Assembly (NCBI RefSeq): GCF_014203045.1 | Contig: NZ_JACHIF010000003.1 | Location: 186,001 to 250,000 of the forward strand | Direction of reading: 5' to 3' | From: Prosthecobacter dejongeii | GTDB lineage: Bacteria > Verrucomicrobiota > Verrucomicrobiia > Verrucomicrobiales > Verrucomicrobiaceae | Length of the DNA: 64,000 nucleotides | In this document: positions 50,150 to 58,057 of the stretch, piece by piece | Layout: every line of letters begins with the position of its first letter | Position numbering within the stretch: position 1 is the stretch's first letter | Made by a program: the position numbers and the translations under genes | Notes under the pieces: generated by a model | Seen by the model: only the letters and a program-made list of their open reading frames with translations | Told to the model about the DNA's origin: nothing | The model's database searches: none

Positions 50150-50766
50150 TGGCGAGGATGGGGTGAACTCTCGACCTTTCTTGCGCCCCTCCACGGCGCA
50201 CCTTTTGCGATACCTTTGGTTATGCCTGCGCCGGGGTTCTCGCTCGTGCCTCGCTCCACCCCCGGCTACCCTCCTTTCGCCCCTCTAGGGCGCAATTCTT
50301 GTGACACGTCTTGTTATCCGGTAACCAGAGGTTCCCTCTCACCTCGCGTCCTTCTTGGACGCGTGAGCCTTTCGCAATAGCGGTGGGCCAAGCAGTCTGT
50401 AGTGGGGACCGTTTTTTCTCGTCCTGGAGGGACGAAAGCAGGCAGCCGGGGGTGAAGGTGCGCAGCACCGAGAACCCCCGGAACGGCGCGAAACAAGGGG
50501 CTTCATTTCCAAAGCCTCCTGGAGGGAGGCGAGAAACGTCCGTCCGCCCCCTCGACTGCCTGCGGGAGCCAACAAATCCCCGAATGCCAGAGGCACCGTT
50601 TTTGACAGGGTAGCACATTAACCAGATGGGCAGCACGGGCCAGAGTTCCGTGTATTGTAGTCCCGGCTTTAGCCGGTCCTGGGGGAGTGCGTGAATGCAA
50701 GAGGCCTCCACACGCGCTGGAAAGTGAGTGTTTGGCACCTGCCCCCCTCTCACGTCCCTCCTTGAC
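50150..50766. repeat. palindrome-rich intergenic cluster
   Basis: No gene has support here. Many small hairpins occur: CGCCCCTCCACGGCGC, CGCCCCTCTAGGGCGC, CGTCCTTCTTGGACG, CGTCCTGGAGGGACG and CCTCCTGGAGGGAGG. Two oppositely oriented blocks carry ACCCCCGG around 50230-50290 and 50440-50480. CCGGCTTTAGCCGG is near 50670. The pattern suggests accumulated repeat insertions. Confidence 0.65.
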
Positions 50767-50768
50767 GC

Positions 50769-50806
50769 AAAACGGGCTCAGACGGAGTTCCGCCTGAGCC
50801 CGTTTT
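50769..50806 (-). terminator. Rho-independent terminator of the cupredoxin gene
   Basis: A perfect 13-bp inverted repeat (AAAACGGGCTCAG with CTGAGCCCGTTTT) and a 12-base loop lie 20 bases past the cupredoxin stop. It ends in T4 on either strand, so it may work in both directions. Confidence 0.9.
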
Positions 50807-50825
50807 AACTTGAACGAAAGTCGTT

Positions 50826-51506
50826 TTACTCCACGTGCATCACACCGTTCATGATCGCGCCATGACCGGGGAAGGTGCAGAGGTAAGGGTAGTCACCAGC
50901 GGCAGGGGCGGTGAATTCCAGGACTTCGGTCTGGTTGGGTTGGAGCAGCTTCGTGTGGAAAAGGACCTCAGGGCCTTCAGGGATGTAGCCTTTGGCCATG
51001 CCATCGGGGGCGGCCACCATCTGCATGGCCAGGGCCATCAGCTTGTCTTTGCTGCCAGGGGTGCCGATGACGATGTTGTGCATCTGGGGAACCGCCGGGT
51101 GGGTGTTGTTAAAGGTGATCTTCACCTTCTGGCCCGCCTTCACATTGAATTCCTTCAAGTCGTAAGCCAGGGGATTGGCCGTGTCGGGCTTGATGGTGAT
51201 CTCAGCGGCAGGGCCGGCGACTGGGGCCGGGGCGGCGGGAGCAGCGGCAGCGACTGGGGCGGCAGCGACTGGGGCGGCAGCAGCAGGAGTGGTCGCAGGG
51301 GCCGGGGGCGCTTCTGCGGCAGGCGCGGCGGGGGCTGTGGCCACTTCAGCCACCGGTTCTTTCGGGGCAGCGGCATTCCTCGCGCCGATCAGCAGGGTGG
51401 CACCCCAAAAGAGTGTGAATCCACCGACAACGAAGGCGATGATCACATTGAGGATTTTCCAGATGGAGCCGGATTCTTCGGAGGGAGAGTGGGAATGCGC
51501 AGACAT
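50826..51506 (-). CDS. membrane-anchored cupredoxin (azurin/plastocyanin-like)
   Basis: Encodes 226 residues from the ATG at 51506. The frame continues far upstream as antisense of the next gene, which I reject. One N-terminal helix (ILNVIIAFVVGGFTLFWGATLLIG) anchors it, followed by a long Ala/Pro linker. The cupredoxin domain has the type 1 copper ligands: His in MHNIVIG, then C-x4-H-x3-M in LCTFPGHGAIM. This is azurin-like spacing. It probably carries electrons in the periplasm. Transcribed alone, with a strong terminator. Confidence 0.9.
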   Translation of the reverse strand: MSAHSHSPSEESGSIWKILNVIIAFVVGGFTLFWGATLLIGARNAAAPKEPVAEVATAPAAPAAEAPPAPATTPAAAAPVAAAPVAAAAPAAPAPVAGPAAEITIKPDTANPLAYDLKEFNVKAGQKVKITFNNTHPAVPQMHNIVIGTPGSKDKLMALAMQMVAAPDGMAKGYIPEGPEVLFHTKLLQPNQTEVLEFTAPAAGDYPYLCTFPGHGAIMNGVMHVE

Positions 51507-51614
51507 GGCTAGGTTTTTAGGAGCCGGAAACAAGCACATGCAACCCCAAACGCAACCCCCAAGCCGTCCGCTGCTTGCAACCCCGGCCCCCATCGCCACG
51601 TTTGTCTCACTATT

Positions 51615-53771
51615 ATGAGCGACTCCAGCCCCAAACACACCAACGCCCTCATCCGCGAAAAGTCGCCGTATTTGCTCCAGCATGCCCACAACCCCGTGAA
51701 CTGGCTGCCCTGGGGAGATGAGGCCATCGCCAAGGCGAAAGCGGAAGACAAGCCCATCTTCCTCTCCAGCGGCTACTCCACCTGCCACTGGTGCCACGTC
51801 ATGGAGCGCGAATCTTTTGAAAACGAGGAAATCGCCGCCTACATCAATGAGCACTTTGTCCCCGTGAAGGTGGACCGTGAGGAGCGCCCGGACGTGGACC
51901 TCACCTACATGACCTACGTGCAGGCCGCCACGGGCGGTGGCGGCTGGCCCATGTCCGTCTTTCTCACACCGGAGTTGAAGCCCTTTTTTGGTGGCACCTA
52001 CTTCCCCCCTGAAAATGCCCAGGGCCGCATCGGCTTTAAAAACCTGCTCCAGGAGTTGCACAAAGCCTGGATGGAAGATCGGGCCAAACTCCAGGCCAGC
52101 TCGGAGCGCTCCATCGCCAAACTCCAGGAACATCTGGATGGCGAAAATGCCGAGACGGAAGTGAAAACGGACGCCGTGGTGCAAAAAGCCTACGATGACC
52201 TGGCCAGCAGCTATGACTACCACGAGGCCGGTTTCAGCGGTGCGCCGAAGTTCCCCCGCTCCAGCTCCATCAATCTGCTCCTGCGCATTCACCAAGCCTG
52301 GGTGAAGGATGAGGCGCGCAAAAGCGAGTCCGACTGGGCGGCGGAGATGTCGGTGAAAACCCTGCGCGCCATGGCCAATGGCGGCATCTGGGATCACGTG
52401 GGCGGCGGCATGCATCGCTACGCGGTGGATAGCTACTGGCACATCCCGCATTATGAAAAGATGCTCTATGATCAGGGGCAGCTCCTGTGGGCCTATGCGG
52501 AGGGTTACCTCATCACGGACTCGCCCTTCCTGGCGGATACCGCACGGGAGATCGTCGGTTATGTGCAGCGGGACCTTCGTCACCCTCAGGGTGGCTTTTT
52601 CTCCGCCGAGGATGCCGATAGCTACGCCCAGGCAGGCGACGACCATAAAAAAGAAGGCGCCTTTTATGTGTGGAAGGCCAGCGAGATTGACGAGCTGCTG
52701 GGCAAGGAAGAAGGCAGCATCTTTCGTTATTCCTTTGGCGCTCGGCGCGATGGCAATGCGCGTCCGGAAAGCGACCCTCACGGGGAACTCACGGGGCTGA
52801 ACACCCTCTTCCGCGCCTACTCGGTGAAAAAGACGGCGGAGTTTTTCAAAAAGACGCCGGAGGAAGTCCTGGCCATCCAGGGCCGGGGGCTGAAGCTGCT
52901 GTTTGAAGCCCGCGCCAAACGTCCGCGCCCGCATCTAGATGACAAAATCATCACCGCCTGGAACGGTCTCATGATCGCCGGTCTAGCCCGCGCGGGTGCC
53001 GCTCTGGGAGAGCCTAGCTTTCTCAAACTGGCGGCAGAGGCGGCCCAGTTCCTGCATGATGAACTCTGCGCAACTCCAGGTAAAGGGTTGCACCGGAGCT
53101 GGCGCGCAGGCGAGCGTGGCCCCAAAGGTTTTGCCACCGACTACGCCTGCCTCATCCACGGTTTGCTGGATCTCTACCAGGCCAGTTTTGAAGTGAAGTG
53201 GTTGCAGTGGGCCGTCGCCCTCCAAGAGGAGATGGATGGTCTGTTTTTGGACAAGGAAAATGGCGGTTACTACAGCGTCCACACCGAGATGGCACACTCC
53301 GTTTTGCGCATCAAAGAAGACTACGATGGCGCGGAGCCTTCGCCGAACTCGCTCGCGGCCCTGAACCTCACCCGCCTCGCGGTCATACTGGATCATCAGG
53401 CCTATGCCGCGCAGGCGGCCAAGATCACCACACTCTTTGGCAATACCTTGCAGTCCAGCCCCTCCGCCGTGCCCGTGCTCGTCATGGCGGCAGATTTTCT
53501 GGAGAGTGGCAAGCAGCAAATCGTCCTTGCGGGCGATGCCACCTCACCCGAATTCCAAGCCCTCGCCGCCGTGGTGCATCGGCGCCTGCTGCCCAAGGCT
53601 GTGCTGCTCCATGCCGATGGCGGCGAAGCGCAAGCTTGGTTGGGTAAACAAAACGAGGCCCTGGCTGCCATGCAACCCGTGGAGGGAAAAGCCGCCGCCT
53701 ACGTGTGCCAAAACTACGCCTGCCAAGCCCCCGTGACGACGAAGGAGGCGCTGGAAAAGCTTTTGGCCTGA
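51615..53771 (+). CDS. YyaL/DUF255 thioredoxin-domain protein
   Basis: Encodes 718 residues. The N-terminal thioredoxin-like domain holds CHWCH (Cys57, Cys60) within the conserved [15 protein letters not shown] block. An (alpha/alpha)6-barrel-like region follows, with [17 protein letters not shown] and HFEKMLYDQ-type motifs (here HYEKMLYDQ). The C-terminus has the family end [12 protein letters not shown]. This is the Spermatogenesis-associated protein 20 / YyaL family, cytosolic. Biochemical function is poorly known. Full length. Confidence 0.93.
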   Translation: MSDSSPKHTNALIREKSPYLLQHAHNPVNWLPWGDEAIAKAKAEDKPIFLSSGYSTCHWCHVMERESFENEEIAAYINEHFVPVKVDREERPDVDLTYMTYVQAATGGGGWPMSVFLTPELKPFFGGTYFPPENAQGRIGFKNLLQELHKAWMEDRAKLQASSERSIAKLQEHLDGENAETEVKTDAVVQKAYDDLASSYDYHEAGFSGAPKFPRSSSINLLLRIHQAWVKDEARKSESDWAAEMSVKTLRAMANGGIWDHVGGGMHRYAVDSYWHIPHYEKMLYDQGQLLWAYAEGYLITDSPFLADTAREIVGYVQRDLRHPQGGFFSAEDADSYAQAGDDHKKEGAFYVWKASEIDELLGKEEGSIFRYSFGARRDGNARPESDPHGELTGLNTLFRAYSVKKTAEFFKKTPEEVLAIQGRGLKLLFEARAKRPRPHLDDKIITAWNGLMIAGLARAGAALGEPSFLKLAAEAAQFLHDELCATPGKGLHRSWRAGERGPKGFATDYACLIHGLLDLYQASFEVKWLQWAVALQEEMDGLFLDKENGGYYSVHTEMAHSVLRIKEDYDGAEPSPNSLAALNLTRLAVILDHQAYAAQAAKITTLFGNTLQSSPSAVPVLVMAADFLESGKQQIVLAGDATSPEFQALAAVVHRRLLPKAVLLHADGGEAQAWLGKQNEALAAMQPVEGKAAAYVCQNYACQAPVTTKEALEKLLA

Positions 53772-53823
53772 AGCGTGATTTGGCATTGATGCTGCACCGC
53801 CTTCCCTGTTGAATCACCCGCCG

Positions 53824-54744
53824 ATGCTCCGTTTCCTCCTCAGCCGCCTTTTGCAGGGCCTTGCCGTCATCCTTGGGGTGCTGGTGATCACCTTTGCTCT
53901 GCTGAAGATGGCCCCCGGCTCGCCTTTGCAGAGTGAGCGAAACATCCCAGACCACATTCGTGCAAAGCAGGTCATCGCTCTCGGGCTGGACCAGCCCGTT
54001 TACGTGCAGTTGTGGCGGCACCTCGTCAGCTTCGCCACGTTTGATTTCCCCGCTTCCACGAAGAATCCAGGGCGTGGGGTGGATGAGATCATCGTGCAGG
54101 CCTTTCCGGTCTCGGCCACCGTTGCCCTGGCTGCGCTCACCATCGCCATCGGCATCGGCATCCCCATGGGTGCCCTGGCGGCGGTGCGGGCAAACACCTT
54201 CGATGATCGTGCCTGCATGCTCATGGCCACCCTGGGCATCTGCACGCCCAGCATGGTCTTGGGGCCCCTGGTGGCTCTGGTGCTGGGGTTAAAACTCCGT
54301 TGGTTCAATGCGGCGGGTTGGTATGATTGGGACGACTGGGTCTTGCCATCCTTGACGTTAGGCATCATTTACAGCGCCTACATCGCCCGCCTCACGCGCG
54401 GTGGGTTGCGGGAAACCTTGGCGCAGGATTTCATCCGCACCGCTCGCGCCAAAGGCGCTTCTGAACTGGCCATCGTTTTCCGTCACTCATTCAAGCTCGC
54501 CTGCCTACCCGTGCTGAACTATCTCGGCCCCACCGCCGCTGGGTTGATGACGGGTTCCATCGTCATCGAAACCGTCTTCCAGCTTCCTGGCTTAGGCCAG
54601 CATTTCGTCGGCGCAGCGGTGAATCGGGATTTTGTCCTCGCCATGGCCACCGCCGCCTTTTACGCCGTCCTCATCATCGGCTTCAATCTGCTGGTGGATT
54701 TCCTCCAAGCACTGCTGAACCCCCGCATCGGATTCAAGTCATGA
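53824..54744 (+). CDS. dppB-like: peptide/nickel-type ABC permease, DppB/OppB-like
   Basis: Encodes 306 residues from the ATG at 53824; a TTG at 53809 would add five. Six helices are predicted. The N-terminus MLRFLLSRLLQGLAVILGVLVITF is typical of DppB. The EAA-like loop reads DFIRTARAKGASELAIVFRHSFK, then TVFQLPGLGQHFVGAAVNRD. It overlaps the next permease gene by 4 bases (ATGA). No binding protein or ATPase gene is in the window, so those partners must be elsewhere. Confidence 0.9.
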   Translation: MLRFLLSRLLQGLAVILGVLVITFALLKMAPGSPLQSERNIPDHIRAKQVIALGLDQPVYVQLWRHLVSFATFDFPASTKNPGRGVDEIIVQAFPVSATVALAALTIAIGIGIPMGALAAVRANTFDDRACMLMATLGICTPSMVLGPLVALVLGLKLRWFNAAGWYDWDDWVLPSLTLGIIYSAYIARLTRGGLRETLAQDFIRTARAKGASELAIVFRHSFKLACLPVLNYLGPTAAGLMTGSIVIETVFQLPGLGQHFVGAAVNRDFVLAMATAAFYAVLIIGFNLLVDFLQALLNPRIGFKS

Positions 54745-55670
54745 GCGATGTGATTCCCAGCAACGAGGGATTCCAGCCCTCAGCCGAAAAAGCAGCCTTG
54801 GTGCCCCTGCGGTCGCCGACTTCGGAATCCCCCGGCCAGCGTGCCTGGCGGCGGCTCACGCGCAGCCGCATCACCGTGGCGGCCATGCTGTTCATGGTGG
54901 CGCTTGTCGGCATCTGTCTTTTAGGGCCGCTGGTGTCGCCTTATTCGCAGAGTGACCAGGATCTGAATTTGAAGGCCGCAGGCCCTTCCGCCGCGCATTG
55001 GTTAGGCACGGATCCACTCGGTCGCGACCTCGCCACCCGCATCCTGAAAGGCGGGCAGATCTCGTTGCTCGTGGGAATTCTCGCCACGGGCGTCGCCTCG
55101 GTCATCGGCGTCGGTTATGGCCTCATCGCAGGGCTCACCACGCGCCGTCTGGATGCGCTGATGATGCGGCTGGTGGATGTCCTCTACGCCTTTCCGTTCA
55201 TCACTTTCGTCATCATCCTGGTGCTCGTATTTGGGCGGGAACTGTGGCTCATCTTTGTCGCCATCGGGGCTGTGGAGTGGCTGACCATGGCGCGGGTGGT
55301 GCGTGGGCAGGTGCTAGCTTTGAAGAACCTGGAATTCGTCCTCGCCGCCCGCGCCAGTGGCGCAGGTTTTTGGCACATCTTGTTCCAGCACATGCTGCCC
55401 AATGTCATGGGGCCGGTCATCATCTACGCCAGCCTCACCGTCCCCGGCGTCATGCTGCTGGAGGCCACGCTGAGCTTCCTCGGCCTGGGCATTCAGCCGC
55501 CGGATGCCAGTTGGGGCGTGCTCATTCGCGAAGGGGCCGACAGCATGGAAACCTACCCCTGGCTCCTCATCGGCCCCGGTGTGTTTTTCAGCGCCACCCT
55601 GCTCGCGCTGAACCTCATCGGCGATGCCCTGCGCGATGCGCTGGATCCGAAGTCGGATGCGGGGGTGTGA
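54741..55670 (+). CDS. dppC-like: peptide/nickel-type ABC permease, DppC/OppC-like
   Basis: Encodes 309 residues. The N-terminal OppC-type segment (RAWRRLTRSRITVAAMLFMVALVGI) is followed by WLGTDPLGRDLATRIL, a family signature. The EAA loop reads FVLAARASGAGFWHILFQHMLPNV. It forms the membrane channel with the DppB-like partner. Translationally coupled by an ATGA overlap. The substrate is unknown: peptides, nickel or murein peptides are all possible. Confidence 0.9.
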   Translation: MSDVIPSNEGFQPSAEKAALVPLRSPTSESPGQRAWRRLTRSRITVAAMLFMVALVGICLLGPLVSPYSQSDQDLNLKAAGPSAAHWLGTDPLGRDLATRILKGGQISLLVGILATGVASVIGVGYGLIAGLTTRRLDALMMRLVDVLYAFPFITFVIILVLVFGRELWLIFVAIGAVEWLTMARVVRGQVLALKNLEFVLAARASGAGFWHILFQHMLPNVMGPVIIYASLTVPGVMLLEATLSFLGLGIQPPDASWGVLIREGADSMETYPWLLIGPGVFFSATLLALNLIGDALRDALDPKSDAGV

Positions 55671-55693
55671 TTATCATTCAAACAGGCTTTGTT

Positions 55694-55960
55694 ATGAATG
55701 ATATCCGGAGACTTAGCCTAGTGGCAGCGCATCAAAAAGCAGAGGCATTGGCTTTGCAATTGATTCGAGAAACGAGTCAATTAGGGTGGATATCCACTCT
55801 CAAGGAGATCAAGGAAGATCCAATCTTGCAAACAAAGGTTGGGAAAACTCCGCGTCATTGGATCGGCCTTGTTGAACACACGAAAGTGGGCGGAGGGGCT
55901 ATGGATGGTCCCGCCGTCATCAAATTGGATCTGGAACGGGCCTCCGCTCACTGGGCCTAG
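55694..55960 (+). CDS. small soluble protein, function unknown
   Basis: Encodes 88 residues from the ATG at 55694, 24 bases after the DppC stop. The sequence begins MNDIRRLSLVAAHQKAEALA and is helical, then more basic, ending LERASAHWA. Its codon use is less GC-rich than that of the permease genes. No family is recognised. It could be a tail gene of the operon or a recent arrival. Confidence 0.45.
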   Translation: MNDIRRLSLVAAHQKAEALALQLIRETSQLGWISTLKEIKEDPILQTKVGKTPRHWIGLVEHTKVGGGAMDGPAVIKLDLERASAHWA

Positions 55961-56302
55961 ACGGGTCTTCAAAGGCCGAGGGAGAATCGCGAAACTGGCG
56001 GAATCAACGACCAGCTCCCGCTGCCCCTTTAGGGCTTCAGTTTGTTGAAAGCGCGCGTCGTCTCTGGAAAACGCTTCTCTGGACTCCATGAGAAATAAGC
56101 TGGCCTAACTAGAAGGGCAGTGATCGAGGCGGAGCCAAAGTAGCAAGAGCTTTAGCTCGCCATGACTCCGCCTTTGATTTGACTCGTTAAGTCTTCAGCG
56201 CGGTATGAGACGGGATGAGGCCGTGGTCGTCGCCCTGGCCTTTAAGTTACCTTCATCCGAAGGCATCCTGGAGCTGCGTCAGCCCCCCTTGAGCGGGGTT
56301 AC
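55961..56302. other. gene-free stretch with one long hairpin
   Basis: No convincing gene. Positions 56131-56175 form an imperfect hairpin with ends GGCGGAG and CTCCGCC and an inner AGAGCTTTAGCTC. It does not match the REP families seen elsewhere here. Confidence 0.45.
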
Positions 56303-57700
56303 TTAGACAACCTTGTTGGGAACCTTCTTATCCCCCAGCAACTTCCACGCCCGCCACATCAGCAGCACGGCGGCGATGCCGAGGCCCACGGCTAGGGCGG
56401 CCCAGATGCCGGTGGCGCCCCAGCCTCTTTGAATGCCCAGCACCCAGCCCAGCGGCAGGGAGATGACCCAGTAAGCCAGCACGGCGATCCAGGCGGAAAC
56501 CTTCACATCATCCACGCCACGCAGGGCGGCGGCGGAGACGACTTGGAGCCCGTCGAAGAGTTGAAAAAGTCCCGCCACCAGGAGCAGCGAGGCGGTGAGT
56601 TTGATCACCTCCGGCTCATTCACAAAGGCCCGCGCCAGGGGCTCGCCCCAGAGGAAACAGACCAGCATGGAGCAGGACATGAAGGACGTGGCAAAAATCC
56701 AACTGCCCAGGAGCACCCGATGCAAACGCGGCCGCTGATTCGCCCCCACAATCTCGCCCACCCGCACGGTCGTGGCCATGGAGATGCCCAAAGGCACCAT
56801 GTAGGCCGTGGCGATGCAGGTGATGGCCACCTGGTGCGAGGCCAGCGGCACCACGCCGAGCCAACCGATCATGAGTGAGGCCAACACAAAAGCCGTGACC
56901 TCCGCGAGCTGGTGAAAACTGGTGGGAATGCCGATCTTCAGCAGGCTGGCGAACTCCGACCGCTGCCACCGCACCCACCACTTCTGCGGGGTCCAGAGGT
57001 GCAGCGTCCGGCTGTTTTTCAGCCAAACAAAAAGGGCGATCATGCACAGCGTGCGCGAGACCAGGGTGGAGTAAGCTGCGCCAGCCAGCCCCATGGCGGG
57101 AAAGCCCCACTTGCCGTGGATCCACAGCCAGTTCAGCAAGATGTCCAGAAACACGGAGCCCAGCGTGATCCAGAAGGGTGGCCAGGGGCGGTTGAGGGCA
57201 TCGGCATGGTTTTTCCACACCAGCGAGATGAGCGAGGGGATCAGGGAAACCGCACAGGGCAGGAGGTAGATGGGAGTCTGCAGTGTGACATCCCCCGGCT
57301 GGCTGAAATGGCCCAGGAAGGGGATGAGCAACAGCGTGGCGAGGACCACCGCCAGACCCAATCCCAGGGCCAGCCACGTACCGTGAATGACAGCGCTTTT
57401 GGCATCTTCGGGTTGTTTGGCCCCATGGGCCTGCGAGACACGCACGGAGACGGAACTCAGCAGCCCCATGCCGACCACAAAGGGCACGGCGAGCAGGGTA
57501 TTGGCAAAGGTAGCTGCGCCGAGGGAGACGACTCCCACGCTGCCAATCATCACCGTGTCAGACACGCCCATGAGCATGTGGCTGAGCTGGCCGGAGATGA
57601 GAGGGAGCGCGAGTTTTAAAGTCGCCCGGTTTTCCTGGGCGAAGGTGGGCCACGGCTGGTGTGGCGGTGTAACAGGCGATGAAGAAAGAGAGGAATGCAT
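56303..57700 (-). CDS. MATE-family multidrug exporter
   Basis: Encodes 465 residues with 12 predicted helices. The first repeat opens LKLALPLISGQLSHMLMGVSDTVMIG, the hallmark of MatE proteins, and the second half (LLKIGIPTSFHQLAEVTAFVLASLMIGW) repeats it. It exports cationic compounds or drugs using Na+ or H+. NorM-like rather than DinF-like by length. A terminator-type hairpin lies in its upstream region at 57754-57789 and could attenuate transcription. Confidence 0.92.
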   Translation of the reverse strand: MHSSLSSSPVTPPHQPWPTFAQENRATLKLALPLISGQLSHMLMGVSDTVMIGSVGVVSLGAATFANTLLAVPFVVGMGLLSSVSVRVSQAHGAKQPEDAKSAVIHGTWLALGLGLAVVLATLLLIPFLGHFSQPGDVTLQTPIYLLPCAVSLIPSLISLVWKNHADALNRPWPPFWITLGSVFLDILLNWLWIHGKWGFPAMGLAGAAYSTLVSRTLCMIALFVWLKNSRTLHLWTPQKWWVRWQRSEFASLLKIGIPTSFHQLAEVTAFVLASLMIGWLGVVPLASHQVAITCIATAYMVPLGISMATTVRVGEIVGANQRPRLHRVLLGSWIFATSFMSCSMLVCFLWGEPLARAFVNEPEVIKLTASLLLVAGLFQLFDGLQVVSAAALRGVDDVKVSAWIAVLAYWVISLPLGWVLGIQRGWGATGIWAALAVGLGIAAVLLMWRAWKLLGDKKVPNKVV

Positions 57701-57753
57701 AAACGCTGCCGCGAAAGGTTGGGGGGAGAGAGTGCAGGGACGGGCAGCGGCGC

Positions 57754-57789
57754 AAAAAAACCACGGCCCGGGGTGAGGGGAGCCGTGGT
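57754..57789 (-). terminator. terminator-like hairpin in the MATE upstream region
   Basis: On the minus strand CCACGGC pairs with GCCGTGG and is followed by T7. It lies 54 bases before the MATE start codon, with an upstream TTGACA (near 57925-57930) and a 30-codon frame (57815-57907). It could end a short transcript or act as an attenuator. Confidence 0.6.
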
Positions 57790-58057
57790 GGGAGTGTCGT
57801 CAGATTCGATGCACTCAGCCTGCCACAGGCCCCTGTCCGGCCAAGCGAGAGCCTGGCAGGGCGGCAAATTTGGGGCGGGCAATCCGAATCATGCGTTTAG
57901 GCTGCATCGCGGCGGCGAAATGTCAATTCCCAGGTGAGGCACCTTTTTGTCACCTGCCCCTCATTCCGAAGAAAGAAGGCTTTTGTTCAAGTGGGGAGAA
58001 GATTCATACTGCGACGTGAGTTTTTCTCCTTCCCGCCCGTTTTGCTTTGCCCTGCCT

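Noticed and set aside
51507..52934. Long upstream extension of the cupredoxin frame to 702 residues
   Set aside because: The extension is antisense to the well-supported DUF255 gene. The ATG at 51506 gives a sensible membrane-anchored cupredoxin of normal size.
54998..55693. Extension of the small gene at 55694 into a 320-residue frame
   Set aside because: It overlaps the DppC-like gene in another frame and is an Arg/His-rich shadow.
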